In this document: one piece after another, positions 26,340 through 36,903 of the stretch
Layout of the letters: each line of letters opens with the position of its first letter
Position numbering within the stretch: the stretch's first letter is position 1
NCBI RefSeq assembly: GCF_000234665.1
Contig: NC_018324.1
Location: 2,922,944-2,986,943 of the forward strand
From: Leishmania mexicana MHOM/GT/2001/U1103
Taxonomy: Eukaryota; Euglenozoa; Kinetoplastea; Trypanosomatida; Trypanosomatidae
Length of the DNA stretch: 64,000 bases
Direction of reading: 5' to 3'
Position numbers and translations under genes: made by a program
Notes under the pieces: generated by a model
The model's database searches: none
Seen by the model: the letters and a program-made list of their open reading frames with translations, nothing else
Told to the model about the DNA's origin: nothing

Positions 26340-28634
26340 ATGGCTGCAGGAGTCGGTCAGCAAGTGGCATGGAGCGGGGCAGCACCCCTTCCCTCCCTGG
26401 CGCGCAACGGCGGCGACGGCGACGTTGTAGCAGCTTCCCGACGCGCGCGACGTGCGATGGAGCCGTTTCTGATGCCGCCAAGTGTCGTGCTAGACCCCTC
26501 GTCCACAACCACATCAGCGGACGAGAACGCCGGCCTCACCTCGACGGGTGTGTACCTCGTCGACTCCCCGTACAAGCGGCGTCACCCAACCATCGCGTTT
26601 GTGCCGTACGACAAGCCGGCTGCAGGCGATGAGCGCAATCACAGCGGCGAGGAAGCAGGGGGCGGCACCACAGTAATGCACGCCGGTGTCCTGGTTCAAC
26701 CACACGGGCTTCCACTCGGCGTCGCGGACGGTGTACTTGGTGGGAGCGGAGGAAGCGACCCAGCGGCCTCCTTGCTGGGTGATGCGCAGTCGCAGCGTCG
26801 CGTCGTCGCCCGTGCCCCCGCGGGTCCCTACAGCAGGTTGAGCTACATCATGGACGAGAGCTGCACCCCCTTCACGGCACTGCTCGCTACCCTTCGCGCG
26901 GCCGGCTTCACCCGTGTCTCGGGCCGCGCGGCGCTCCTCCACAAAACCCATTCGCTTCTCTGGGTGAAGCGCCTCCTGCCGAGCATGGTGGATCAGCTAC
27001 TGCAGCGTCAGCCAGGTGCTTATCGAAAGGTGAACCACTTCCCCGGCACCCACGCACTCGGGCGAAAAGACAAGCTTTGCATGCTGCTGAGACGTGCTGG
27101 ACTGCGTTGGCAAGCGAGTGGCGAGGTGTCATCGGCGCTAGGTGGTGCGTGCACGACGAACACAGCAGCAGCGCGCGCGGCGGCGTGGGCGTCCCTGACC
27201 CCTGAGAGCTGGCTTCTTCCGCAAGAAGCGAAGGCGTGCGTGCGTGCGATCCGGCAGCCGTGCCCTTCCGCGGCAGCCGCGCCACTCTTTATCGTGAAGC
27301 CGACGAACCAAGCAGGTGGCCAGGGCATCTTCCTAATATGTGGCGGCAGTGAGGCAGGGGTGGCGTCGCTGACGGCTACTGTCGGCGGGCTTGGCGGCGG
27401 CCACGGCAACACCTCCCGCGAGGAGGCCATCCCTGTTTCCGCCACCGCGCTCTCCATGTCATCGCCGGGCTCCGCCCCTCGCCGAAGAACGCTCACTGAA
27501 TCATTCTCCAGAGGTGGCGCGGTCCATGCCACCGTTATAGACGCCCCTGCCGCCGAGACGGGGAGGAGCCAGTACGTAGTACAGCGATACATAGCAAACC
27601 CCTTTTTGCTGGAAGGCCGCAAGTTTGACCTGCGGCTGTACGTCGTCGCGACCTCCTACGATCCTGTGCGGTTGTACCTCTACCGGGAAGGGCTCGTGCG
27701 CATCGCATCCTCGCCGTACACCCGCACTGTTGCAACAGCCTCGGCGGCGGTGACGGCACTTGCCGATGTGTCCGACTTGAAAGCACACTTGACGAACTTC
27801 ACCGTGAACAAGAATGCCTCTCCAGTTCCGGCGGCGGCGGGTGACGCAGGCGCTGCCACCAGCGGACAGGACACGAAATGGTCGCTGAGCAGCCTGGAAG
27901 CTTATGTTGCCTCGATGGGCTATGACTGGCCCGGTACATTGCAGCGCATTCACGAACTGCTGCGGCTTGTCTTTCTCTCCGTCACACCCGAAGTCCGAGC
28001 AGCGTTGCGCATGTCGTCGAGGTGCCGGATAAATAGCGCTGACAGCAACGCAGCGCGGTCGCTGCCGTCGTCGTCTGCAGTGTCGTCGCACGCGACCGTC
28101 AATGGCACATCGCCTTTCTTCGAGATCTTTGGCGTGGACGTGCTCCTCGTCAATGACGACAGCGAGGACAGCTCCCTCCACGACTCGCCAGCCGTGTCGG
28201 CAAGCGCCAGCACGTTGCGGCCCGTGCTTCTCGAGGTCAACATTATGCCCTCTCTCAGCACGCACTACTCGCTCTTCGATCAGCGCATCAAAGCGAACTT
28301 TATCGCCGACGCGCTGACGTTGGTGGGCCTGATGCCACCACCGTCAAAGGTGGCTTCCTCCGCTGCTGCGGTCCAGGAAACTGCGGAGGGTCAACGGTGC
28401 GGTTACAACGACACCTTCCTCGACAGATTAAGCGACAGCGAAGTCCTGAACGTGTGTCTCGCCACGGAAGAGGAACACCGACGTGCCGACAACTTCACAC
28501 GTCTCCTGCCAACACGCGACTCCGCCAGCAAGTACAGGGCCTTGATGGAGGTGTCAGAGGGGGACGGGACGTCGACACCGACGCCGTCCCGCCTCGATGC
28601 AGTGCTGAGTGTTTGGCTGGCGTCTTCGTCGTGA
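26340..28634 (+). CDS. Tubulin tyrosine ligase-like protein (TTLL, amino-acid ligase)
   Basis: 764 residues. TTL family of ATP-grasp ligases, which add glutamate, glycine or tyrosine to tubulin tails. Visible family blocks: RKVNHFPGTHALGRKDKL (about 229-247), FIVKPTNQAGGQGIFLI (about 317-333, ATP-binding), VQRYIANPFLLEGRKFDLRL (about 413-433), DLKAHLTNFTVNK (about 479-491) and LEVNIMPSL (about 630). The order and residues fit an active enzyme. The core is broken by Ser/Ala-rich inserts (about 347-400), so it is longer than minimal TTLs. An initiating polyglutamylase is the most likely subtype by overall look, but glycylase activity cannot be excluded. The frame has a stop right before the ATG, which fixes the start. 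It sits beside the Misato-like gene; both relate to tubulin, which may be chance. Confidence 0.88.
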   Translation: MAAGVGQQVAWSGAAPLPSLARNGGDGDVVAASRRARRAMEPFLMPPSVVLDPSSTTTSADENAGLTSTGVYLVDSPYKRRHPTIAFVPYDKPAAGDERNHSGEEAGGGTTVMHAGVLVQPHGLPLGVADGVLGGSGGSDPAASLLGDAQSQRRVVARAPAGPYSRLSYIMDESCTPFTALLATLRAAGFTRVSGRAALLHKTHSLLWVKRLLPSMVDQLLQRQPGAYRKVNHFPGTHALGRKDKLCMLLRRAGLRWQASGEVSSALGGACTTNTAAARAAAWASLTPESWLLPQEAKACVRAIRQPCPSAAAAPLFIVKPTNQAGGQGIFLICGGSEAGVASLTATVGGLGGGHGNTSREEAIPVSATALSMSSPGSAPRRRTLTESFSRGGAVHATVIDAPAAETGRSQYVVQRYIANPFLLEGRKFDLRLYVVATSYDPVRLYLYREGLVRIASSPYTRTVATASAAVTALADVSDLKAHLTNFTVNKNASPVPAAAGDAGAATSGQDTKWSLSSLEAYVASMGYDWPGTLQRIHELLRLVFLSVTPEVRAALRMSSRCRINSADSNAARSLPSSSAVSSHATVNGTSPFFEIFGVDVLLVNDDSEDSSLHDSPAVSASASTLRPVLLEVNIMPSLSTHYSLFDQRIKANFIADALTLVGLMPPPSKVASSAAAVQETAEGQRCGYNDTFLDRLSDSEVLNVCLATEEEHRRADNFTRLLPTRDSASKYRALMEVSEGDGTSTPTPSRLDAVLSVWLASSS

Positions 28635-29169
28635 CGACAACGCTGAAGCGGCGTCTCGGACAAGTCTTGGTAAGGAACAAGGCACCGGCGAAAGTGTGTG
28701 CATAGACAATGGCACTTGCCTCAGCGCCCTGCGGCAAACTCTCTCCATTCTCGCTCGCTCAGCCGTCAAAGAAGCGTCGCACGTGAGCGTCAGCGCGATG
28801 CATAGCCGGCCTGATCGAACACGAAGCCATAGATGCCGTTTCTTCTTCCTCTTCAGCAGAGGGCCTATCTCTGCAGTGCGGATCACGTGCGCAGAGTCAC
28901 CGACAGCTTTGCCCCCTTCCCTCAGGTGGCCCGGCTACACTCTGTCAGGGGGACGCCCACACCCCATCACCCCTAAGCGGTATGGATCCCCGCCTGATCA
29001 AGACTGCCCAACGTTTCATACTGCCCCTCCCCTCCCCCCCTCCCCCACACCCCACACGCCCCACATCCGTCCTCTCCAGTACCCTTGTTGCTGTTTTATG
29101 TAACGTGTGCCCTCCCCCGCACACGCACACCGGAAAGAAACTCCAGCGTTTCCCTGACGCCCAGCAGAC
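28635..29169 (+). other. Spacer between TTLL and coiled-coil genes
   Basis: 535 bases, no gene seen. A C-rich pyrimidine block at about 29018-29055 followed by CT-rich sequence lies upstream of the next ATG. Confidence 0.55.
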
Positions 29170-30246
29170 ATGGGCCAAAGCGCACCAACACCGAGCCCGC
29201 GCACGCAGCGGCCCGCGCGCCTGACACCGCAGAAACGGCGGCAACAGCTCAAGCAGCAGGAGATGCAGAAGCCACTGCAGGCTGTAGAGCAGGTGCGACA
29301 CCGCCAGCCGACGCTGAAGGAGCAGTGGCAGGCGCAGCGAGAGGCCAACGCCGCCGCCCGCGAGGCGAAAGCCATGGAGCGCAAGCGAAAGAAGGAGGCC
29401 TTTCATGCTGCGCTGATGGCTCAGCAGAAGCAGGCTGAAGACGAGCAGGAAAATGTCGATGACGTGGACGACGGTGCCCACCTAGGCGGTGGCAGCAGCG
29501 ACGGCGATGATGAATGTCTCCAGAACGCTGAGGAAGAGGCGATGCTGGCTCAGGCGCGCATCAACGCACAGCTCGCAGCCTTTCAAACCTTCATGCAGAA
29601 CAACCCTGATCTTGAGGAGGACCTCGACAGTGTTGACGCCAACCCGGCGAACATGTTTGACTGTGAAGCCATGACCACAGCGGCACTCCAGGTCGCAAAG
29701 CACGGTGGTTGCACTGGCGGCAGCGGCGGCCTTGGAGACAGAGATGATGATGAGGCGATCGCGAACGTCTCCGTGCACAGCTCCGATTACGCGGATGAGG
29801 AGCTGATGCGGGGCCTCGATGACCTCGACGAGGAGCTCGAACAGGAGTTCCTGAATCGCATCGACCTCCTGGAGCAACAGGTCGCCGAGCACAAGCAACA
29901 GTCCCTCGTGTACCTGCGCGAGCACAAGGATAAAGCGGTGGCGCTGCAAGAGCTTCAAAAGGCGAAGCAGATCGAGGCTCAAATCAAGCAGCTGCTGGAC
30001 GAGCACGAGACGCCGCTCCGGGTGCAAATAGAAGAACAACAGACGAAGATCGTCGAGCTGGAGAATCTCGTCGCGACGAGCAAGCAGCAGTCTCTGGCCA
30101 CTTTGCGCGGTGGAGACAAGCCCTCGGCACTGACGCTGTTGAAGGAGGCGAGGGGATTTGAGAGTCAACTGGAGGCGGTGAAAAAAACGTTGGCGACACT
30201 CCAGAAAGAAAAAGAGAAGCAACTTCGTAGCAAGGGTGAGAACTGA
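29170..30246 (+). CDS. Coiled-coil protein with two DM14-like repeats
   Basis: 358 residues, highly charged and mostly helical in appearance. A basic Gln/Lys-rich N-terminus (1-90) is followed by an acidic Gly/Asp linker (about 97-120), a second helical segment and an acidic stretch (EELMRGLDDLDEELEQEF, about 211-230). The C-terminus carries two similar units at about 234-275 and 295-337, each containing KQQSL followed by a DK.A..L..L.KA+..E.Q pattern. This resembles the DM14 helical-hairpin repeat of CC2D1A/Lgd proteins, which bind ESCRT-III subunits. No C2 domain is present, so it is not a CC2D1 orthologue. A role in membrane trafficking is only inferred from the repeats. The N-terminal ATG is the only reasonable start. 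Confidence 0.75.
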   Translation: MGQSAPTPSPRTQRPARLTPQKRRQQLKQQEMQKPLQAVEQVRHRQPTLKEQWQAQREANAAAREAKAMERKRKKEAFHAALMAQQKQAEDEQENVDDVDDGAHLGGGSSDGDDECLQNAEEEAMLAQARINAQLAAFQTFMQNNPDLEEDLDSVDANPANMFDCEAMTTAALQVAKHGGCTGGSGGLGDRDDDEAIANVSVHSSDYADEELMRGLDDLDEELEQEFLNRIDLLEQQVAEHKQQSLVYLREHKDKAVALQELQKAKQIEAQIKQLLDEHETPLRVQIEEQQTKIVELENLVATSKQQSLATLRGGDKPSALTLLKEARGFESQLEAVKKTLATLQKEKEKQLRSKGEN

Positions 30247-32379
30247 CGACAACCGCGACTGTCGTCCGCCCACCCCTTTATACACACACACACACCTGGC
30301 GTACAATCTTGTGTTTGCCTGTCCGGTTTATCGGTGCATGTGCGTGATGCATGCGGATGCCCACACGCGTTCCCCCTTTTGTCACGGTTCTGTGTCTTTC
30401 TGGTTCTCTTGCATCTATACTTGTGTCCTGTTGGACGGTGTTGCCTCACGTGGCTTTGCGCTTGCTCACCACTCTTTCCCTCTCTCTGTCGCTCTTCCCC
30501 GACCTGCATGTCGCTCGCTGCCCTTGTCTCCGCTCCTTGTCTTCACGTCGACGATGCGCTTGTGTATTCAACGGCGTATGGTATGCCTGTGTATCTCTGC
30601 ATCTGCGTGTGGGTGTGGGTGTGGGTGTTTCACTGCCCATGCTGTAGGGCGCACACACACACACGCACGCTCCCCTTCCCCTGCGACTTCTGCCTGTTCT
30701 CTTCTGCAGCCTCGTTGCTTGCCAGTTGGGTGGCTGATCCCCCTCCCCCACCCCTCCCTACTTTTGCTTCGCTTTCCTTCTCTACGTGTGCTTCACTGCC
30801 CAGCGGTACCGAGACAAGGCACAACACTTGGTACGGAAGTGTACAGCGAAACCTGGCCCTGTTACCGCACGCCCCGTCACGCTAGCGGGGGACCTCCTTT
30901 CTCAGGGAGGAATGCCAGACTGTCTTTACAGCTCGAAGGTGAGTCCTCTGCTGTGGGGCACGTATCCTGATCATGCTGGATGGGAGTTGATGTGCCTGTG
31001 TTTCACAGACACCTCAGAACGGGTGCACACTCCGACAACTATCTCAGAGAGGCACACACACACCGTTCACCTAAACGCTCTCTCCTTTTTCCCCTCCCTG
31101 CCCTCCTGGCACAGGTGGTGATGTTCCATGTACACACACGCACACTCACGTGCCTGCCAGCCACACTTGACAGTTTACTGTCACAGGGAGCTTCTTCTGA
31201 CATACAAGCATATCCCTACCACCCTCTCCACCTCCGCCTTCGCATGCCGCCGCAGGATTACCACACCAACGAGTTTCTGATGTAATGAGTCCGAGCCCTT
31301 CCGCGGCGACGAGTCGATAACGCTGTCTACTGTGCAATGAGGCGCTGCGTGGTGGGCGCTGTGGGCGTGTGCGTCTGTGCTGTGTGGGCCGAAGTGGTGT
31401 GCGTGCAGGTACGCCCCGACGCACGTGTGCGGATGTGATGATACACCAAAGCAGGGAATCTCTTGTCGAGCGCCGGCGCGCGTCGCCGGCGTGGTGACAT
31501 GACACACTTTGAGTAACCGAATCCATTCATTGAATTGCCTGACCCGCGCGCGCGTGCGTGTGTGCGTGTCGGACGCATGCGTGTGCTCTCACCCACCCGC
31601 CCCCCAAATGACGAATGTGGCATCTCTCCACGGACACCGCATTCGCACTGCGGCGCGTGACATCACTGTTGCCTTCGAACCTAATACCAGGGCCGATGTG
31701 TGTGTGTGTGTGGGTGTGTGCACGTGTGCATGTGTGTGTGTGTGTGTGTGTGTGTAGCTGAGGAGTGCCCGGACGTGCGTGGCGAGCGGCGTCCCGCACT
31801 CCTTGTGTGTGTGCGCGCGCGTGCATGCGCGGCGCGACTGCGTGATGAACTAGGTCTACGACGAACAACTCGTCTGATCCTCCTTGTTGATGACCCCACA
31901 CACCTTTTGCTTCCTCACTGACCGGCAGTCGCTGCTGCTGTGTGCTTGCGCGCGTGGAGGGCGGAGGGCGGGGCAAGGAGGTGTGGAGCACGTGCGCGCA
32001 TGGAGTTGGTGTGTGTGCTGCCGTCTTCGCACTCCCTCAGCCCCCTTCTCATCTCCCTACTGTTGCTGCTGCGGTTGCGCCGCTCTGGCGCTGCGCGCTG
32101 TGCCGATGCGCCTCCGGTCGCTTCTGTGGTTGTCGGCTCTCACTCGCGCAAAATTCGAGTGAGCACGACTGCGTGTTGCTGGGGCAGGGTTGACGGCATC
32201 GAGTACGGGCCGCCCAGCGTGTCTCCACGCTCTCCTGTTTCTTTCTGGGTTATGCGGGGCAAGGGTCTTATGTTGTGAAGCGGATGCCTCGTGTAGGCAA
32301 GGCTGGAGGCGAGCAGCCACTGTGGACTCATCTGCTATCCATACAGGCAGGTGTTGTGCGACGTAGTTGGCGGTCATGG
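30247..32379 (+). other. Long spacer with GT repeats
   Basis: About 2.1 kb without a credible gene. It holds CT tracts, CA runs (about 30280-30295, 30655-30665), a long GT-rich block at about 31697-31756 and a GC-alternating stretch near 31813-31835. The far end may include more decayed retroposon sequence linked to the relic at 32380-33060. Confidence 0.5.
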
Positions 32380-33060
32380 GCACGCCACAATCCTCTCTGT
32401 ATCACTGCTGTCGCGCACCTGCGCTATGAGAGACCGATAAGTCCGGCCCCACCGCGCGGAGCTTGCGGCGCAGGTGCATAGTGGGTACGCCGGCTGAGGG
32501 CACAGAGCCGAACACTGCCAAGACAACGGCCGTGCTGTCCGCCGCCTCCTCCAAGATTCCCGAAATCTGATACGACCACAGAACATCTAGAAGGTACAGC
32601 GCACCCACGACCTGCTGGTCTGCTTGCGGAGAGCATGAGCCTGTTCACGCCGCCTAGCGCGGCATTGCATCGCAGCGAAGCTTCAGATGTTGGGGGAGGT
32701 GGCGACGGCAGAGCGTGTCGAGCTCCACATGGGAGGTCCTGCCTGCATGTAGATCACCGCCCCCTCCAAACTGCGGCGCGAGCAGTACAGTACTTTCTCC
32801 CGTAACCTGCCCTTCTGCTGGCCCGCTCCGTTCGCCAGCGCTTTGTTGGCAATGGTGCCGCCTCAGGGAAAAGATCCTCGAGCACGTCGTCTCCCGACGA
32901 CTCTTCAGGAGTGACCCCACCATCGCCACCACTACGTCGTCTGGGTACGCCGCTTCGATGTGCCTCACCTCCATGTTATCAGGGGAATGGGGTGTGGCTA
33001 TGCACGCCAAAGAGAAGGGGGATGACAGACCAAAACGCGAGGAACCCATGAGGCATCAGT
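32380..33060 (-). mobile_element. Antisense relic of a DIRE-like reverse transcriptase
   Basis: On the minus strand the frame 33049-32654 reads GSSRFGLSSPFSLACIA and then, about 20 residues on, HIEAAYPDDVVVAMVGS. This is the spacing and form of the RT 'PLSPFLF' and 'YADD' boxes with one A-to-P change (YPDD at 32947-32936). Further along the minus strand, 32608-32402 reads ALYLLDVLWSYQ and FGSVPSAGVPTMHLRRKL, resembling the post-catalytic segment of ingi-type elements. Stops and frame changes show it is dead. It runs opposite to all genes of the window. The borders are uncertain and may extend on both sides. Confidence 0.5.
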
Positions 33061-33517
33061 ACACGCCAACATATTCCAGCGAGAGAGCGCAGTGGAAAGG
33101 AGATCGAGGAGGCTCCAGAGGGCAGTCGTCCAGCGACCTAACCTCAGGGATCGGCTCATCCGCTCGATTCGTGATCAACTCCGCAGAACGACAAGCCGCT
33201 CACCCACCTCTTGGGCTACCCTAAATCACTTGACTTCGTAACTCCCTCGCTCAAGTACTTCGCCATGCCACACGCGCACACAGCACCCTGCGCCTCACTG
33301 TTGTCACTCTACCCTCGCTGCTTCTTCCCTCTCCCCATCGCCCAGAGTCGCGCTCACAGGTTTCTTTGCTGAGGAGGGGGGCTTCCATTACTTCCGTATT
33401 CTCTTCTGTAGTTGTCGGAGCGCCACCTCCGACTTTCCCTCTCTCTGTCTGTCTGTGGGCGCGTACACAAAGCCACATACACATCCCTTCGCCTTCTCGC
33501 CTGGCGAGTGCGGAGCC
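33061..33517 (+). other. Spacer / 5' leader before NSF
   Basis: No gene seen. A CT-rich tract at about 33296-33340 and another at 33434-33455 are candidate polypyrimidine tracts for NSF. Confidence 0.5.
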
Positions 33518-35734
33518 ATGAGCCGCTACTACACCGTGTGCTCCGTCCCAACAGACAATGACACGAAAACGAACTGCATCTTTCTGAACACGCTGGACTT
33601 CGCCGAGGTGGCAGGCCCTCAGGCGGCCGCCACGGGAGACTCCTTCGTGGTGCTGGTGCAGGGCTTTCCATTCACAGTGTGCCGCAGCGATGTCGTGGAG
33701 CGTGGTGCGGTGGCGATGAACAGCATCCAGCGTCGCCTGCTTGGCTTGTCTACCGGTGCGCGCAGCACGGTGGTGCTGGAGCCGTTTCCGTCAAGGGTAC
33801 CCAACATACGCATCCTTCAGATTCAAGTGGAGCCGATTTCGACGCGGCAGGCGATCATGCTGGACTGCCAGGCCTGTATCGCCTACATGGAGAAAATGTA
33901 CAGCGGGCAGTACTTTCGCGTCACACAGCAGCTAGCCATCGTCATGGACTCTGGCGAGCGCATGCGTGCCACCGTGCTGACGACGGAGCTGGTGGAGTCG
34001 AAGGATGTGTCGGCTGCAAGCTTGGACATTGGCCGCTTTTCCCGCGGTGTAACTCAGGTGATCATTACCGCCAGTGAGGCCAGCGGTATCACCCTCATGA
34101 ACGTGTCGGAAGCACAGATGGATGCGCAGCAGCCACAGCTGGTGCGCAACTTCAACCTGGAGAACCTCGGCATTGGTGGGCTGCGGGCCGAGTTCGGCCA
34201 GGTTTTCCGTCGCGCATTCGCGAGTCGCATGTTGAAGCCATCCTTCATTAAAAAGCTCGCCCTGAAGCACGTCAAGGGTGTGCTGCTGTATGGCCCTCCT
34301 GGCACTGGCAAAACGCTGATCGCACGTAAGATCGGGGAAATCCTGAACTGCCACGAGCCCAAGATCGTGAACGGTCCGGAGGTGTTCAACAAGTTCGTCG
34401 GCGGCACCGAGGAGAACATCCGCAAGCTCTTCGCCGACGCAGAAAAAGAGCAGGCTGAGAAGGGCGACCAATCGCGGCTGCACCTCATCATCTTTGACGA
34501 GTTCGATGCCATCTGCAAGCAGCGTGGCGCCGTCCGAGACTCGACGGGCGTGAATGACAACGTTGTGAATCAACTGCTGTCGAAGATCGACGGCGTGAAC
34601 TCGTTGAACAACGTGCTTTTGGTCGGCATGACGAACCGGCTCGACTTGATCGATGAGGCGATCTTGCGTCCGGGCCGCTTTGAGGTGCACGTGGAGATCG
34701 GCTTGCCAGATGAGCCTGGCCGCGTGGAGATCTTCCGCATCCACACGCGCGGCATGCGGGAGAACAACATCATGTCCACCGACGTCAGCCTGGAAGAGCT
34801 GGGGAAGATGACGAAGAACTACTCGGGCGCCGAGATTGAGGGCGTCGTGCGCGACGCTACGTCGAACGCGTTCAACCGCCACATTGACCTCGACCATCCC
34901 GAGAAGGCGGTCGATGACGCAAACGTGCGTGTTACGCGCGAGGACTTCATGAAGGCGGTCGAGGAGGTGACACCGGCGTTCGGCCAGGCCAAGGAAGAGT
35001 GCGCCAACCTGCGCCGTGGTGGCATCATAGACTACGGTGACTCGTGGGAAGTGGTCAAGTCGCGTTGCAAGCGCTACACCGATCAGCTCAACGCTGCTGG
35101 CAAGCGCATCGACTCCCTCGCCGTTCTTATCGACGGCGCCCCTGGCAGCGGCAAGTCTGCGGTTAGCGCGTACCTCGCGGAGATAGCTGACTTTCCCTAC
35201 GTCAAAGTGGTGTCGGCCGAGGACATGGTCGGCTACGGAGAGATGCAGCGAGTGAACATCCTGCGAAAGGCCTTCGAGGACGCGTACAAGTCGCCGGCCA
35301 GCTGTATCATCCTTGACGACCTTGAGCGTCTCATAGACTTCTCGCAGCTTGGTGGACGCTACAGCAATACGCTTCTGCAGGCGCTCCTCGTGCTGATCAA
35401 GCGCCCACCGCCGGAGGGGAAGAAACTCCTGGTGGTGGGTACCACGGCGCAATACGACATCATGGACAGCCTGGAGCTGGGGGCATGCTTCTCGGTGAAG
35501 CTGCACCTGCCTAGCGTTCCTGCGTCAGCGATCCCGAAGGTGTGCGAGGGGCTCGGCCTCGCCTTCGCTTCCCAACAGGACATGGACAGCTGCTTGAGCC
35601 TCATGTTGCACGACATTCCGATGAAGCAGCTAATGCTGTTGCTGGAGATGGCGTCGGAGCAGAAGGGCAGCGAGCGGCCGCTCATCACGCACCAGTCCAT
35701 GTCGCGGGCCAAGGAGTCTGTCGGTGGGTACTAG
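33518..35734 (+). CDS. NSF: Vesicle-fusing ATPase NSF/Sec18
   Basis: 738 residues from the ATG at 33518, the usual NSF length. NSF is a hexameric AAA+ ATPase that disassembles SNARE complexes with alpha-SNAP during membrane traffic. The N domain covers about 1-200. D1 has Walker A GPPGTGKT (259-266), Walker B IIFDEFDAI (D327 region), sensor MTNRLDLID and arginine-finger region LRPGRFEVHVEIGLP. D2 has Walker A GAPGSGKS (540-547) and the NSF-specific CIILDDLERLIDF with LGGRYSN. All are intact, so the enzyme should be active. The frame runs upstream to a GTG at 33455, but there is no earlier ATG and the protein starts cleanly at MSRYYTV. Third-position GC is high (32 of the first 40 codons). Confidence 0.97.
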   Translation: MSRYYTVCSVPTDNDTKTNCIFLNTLDFAEVAGPQAAATGDSFVVLVQGFPFTVCRSDVVERGAVAMNSIQRRLLGLSTGARSTVVLEPFPSRVPNIRILQIQVEPISTRQAIMLDCQACIAYMEKMYSGQYFRVTQQLAIVMDSGERMRATVLTTELVESKDVSAASLDIGRFSRGVTQVIITASEASGITLMNVSEAQMDAQQPQLVRNFNLENLGIGGLRAEFGQVFRRAFASRMLKPSFIKKLALKHVKGVLLYGPPGTGKTLIARKIGEILNCHEPKIVNGPEVFNKFVGGTEENIRKLFADAEKEQAEKGDQSRLHLIIFDEFDAICKQRGAVRDSTGVNDNVVNQLLSKIDGVNSLNNVLLVGMTNRLDLIDEAILRPGRFEVHVEIGLPDEPGRVEIFRIHTRGMRENNIMSTDVSLEELGKMTKNYSGAEIEGVVRDATSNAFNRHIDLDHPEKAVDDANVRVTREDFMKAVEEVTPAFGQAKEECANLRRGGIIDYGDSWEVVKSRCKRYTDQLNAAGKRIDSLAVLIDGAPGSGKSAVSAYLAEIADFPYVKVVSAEDMVGYGEMQRVNILRKAFEDAYKSPASCIILDDLERLIDFSQLGGRYSNTLLQALLVLIKRPPPEGKKLLVVGTTAQYDIMDSLELGACFSVKLHLPSVPASAIPKVCEGLGLAFASQQDMDSCLSLMLHDIPMKQLMLLLEMASEQKGSERPLITHQSMSRAKESVGGY

Positions 35735-36903
35735 AAATGCGAAAGAGCCCGCAGCGCTTGTGGGTGTTTTGTTAAGGCACACTTGCAGATCCCCCTCCCC
35801 TACCCCTCCACCGGCCCTCCGCCTCTGTGGCCGCTCAGCGCTTCTGTGGCTGTCTTGTATGTTGGTGTGTCTCTTGTCGGTGCTCACCCCATCATGCTGA
35901 GATAGCCTTACTTCTCTCTCCCTCTCCCCACACACACATGCACATACGCACCACTTTCTTTGGCTGTGCTCAGCCGCCTGTGCACACGTAGGTGTAGGAC
36001 GGGAGGAGAGGGGCGGGTCCATCAGCGTGATGACAAGTGCGAGGAGTCGGTAGGGAGAGCGTGAGGCAGCACAAGAGGTTTGTCTCCCGCAGGTGTTTTT
36101 TTTGCTTTGGTTTTGGTTTCGTATCTCATCAGGCGTTCTTCTTGCTTGCGGAGGGCTGTTCCATCACCACCATCACCCTCCTCCCTCCCCTCCCTGCGCA
36201 TCCGTACGGATGTGCTACGCAAAGATAAACGAAAACGACGTATTCCTCAAGCATCCTCATGCTCTTGCGTTGCTGGTGAAGGAGTACTGCCGAAGCGTCG
36301 AAGCTCTCCGAGTTTGCGGTGCGGTAGCTGCACCCCCTCCATGTCGAGACCCTTGGTTGCTGTCGAGAAGCGTTTTTTTTGCATGACATTCAAAGTCGCC
36401 CCGAACATTGGTGCTGCCGATGTAGATGATGGATCTACATCGCCCCTGTAAAGGAGAGCAAGGGAAGCGAAGCACCGCTACACATCTGGAGAAAGGTAGG
36501 CGCCATGATGACAGGCGCTTCTCTGGTCGTGCCCGCCCGCCCCGCCCCCCCCCTTCTCTCCTCCTCACTGGTGGTCTCCTCGTTGCGTGGGCACCGAAAC
36601 GCAATGAGCGCGCGCGGCTCAATAGGCAGATGTCCGCTGCGCACATTGTAGGGCCCGTCTGCTGCGGGGAAGAGGCGGTAGCATCGCAACGAGCCAGCCT
36701 CTCCTACGCACACCTTCTCTTCTTCCAGAGCTCGCTACTTTTCGCTCGTACTCCTGTTTGGGGGCCTCCCTTCTGCTTTGCAGTAGCGTCTCTGCAACCT
36801 GCCGGCGCTTTTAGTGGCTGCCGCTTTTCGTTTTTGCCGCTGCTTACTAGTGTGAACGCATACGTATATAGAGATACGTACTAAAGTAGGCGCTTTCCTC
36901 ACC
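35735..36903 (+). other. Spacer between NSF and the GRAM-like gene
   Basis: About 1.2 kb, no gene seen. A CT/GCTTTT-rich stretch at about 36817-36848 ending in an AG at 36849-36850 could be the splice acceptor for the next gene (54 bases before its ATG). Confidence 0.5.

Noticed and set aside
30800..31000. Possible SIDER retroposon hallmark in the 3' spacer of the coiled-coil gene
   Set aside because: Some GC-rich unique sequence is present, but I cannot match it to a hallmark sequence with any confidence.
32859..32910. + strand EKILEHVVSRRL reading, like an RT entry motif
   Set aside because: A single motif in isolation. The minus strand of the same stretch gives several RT motifs in correct order, so this match is probably chance.
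33932..35506. 524-residue frame on the minus strand
   Set aside because: It is a shadow of NSF: GC-rich third positions keep the opposite strand open, and the + strand protein is unmistakable.
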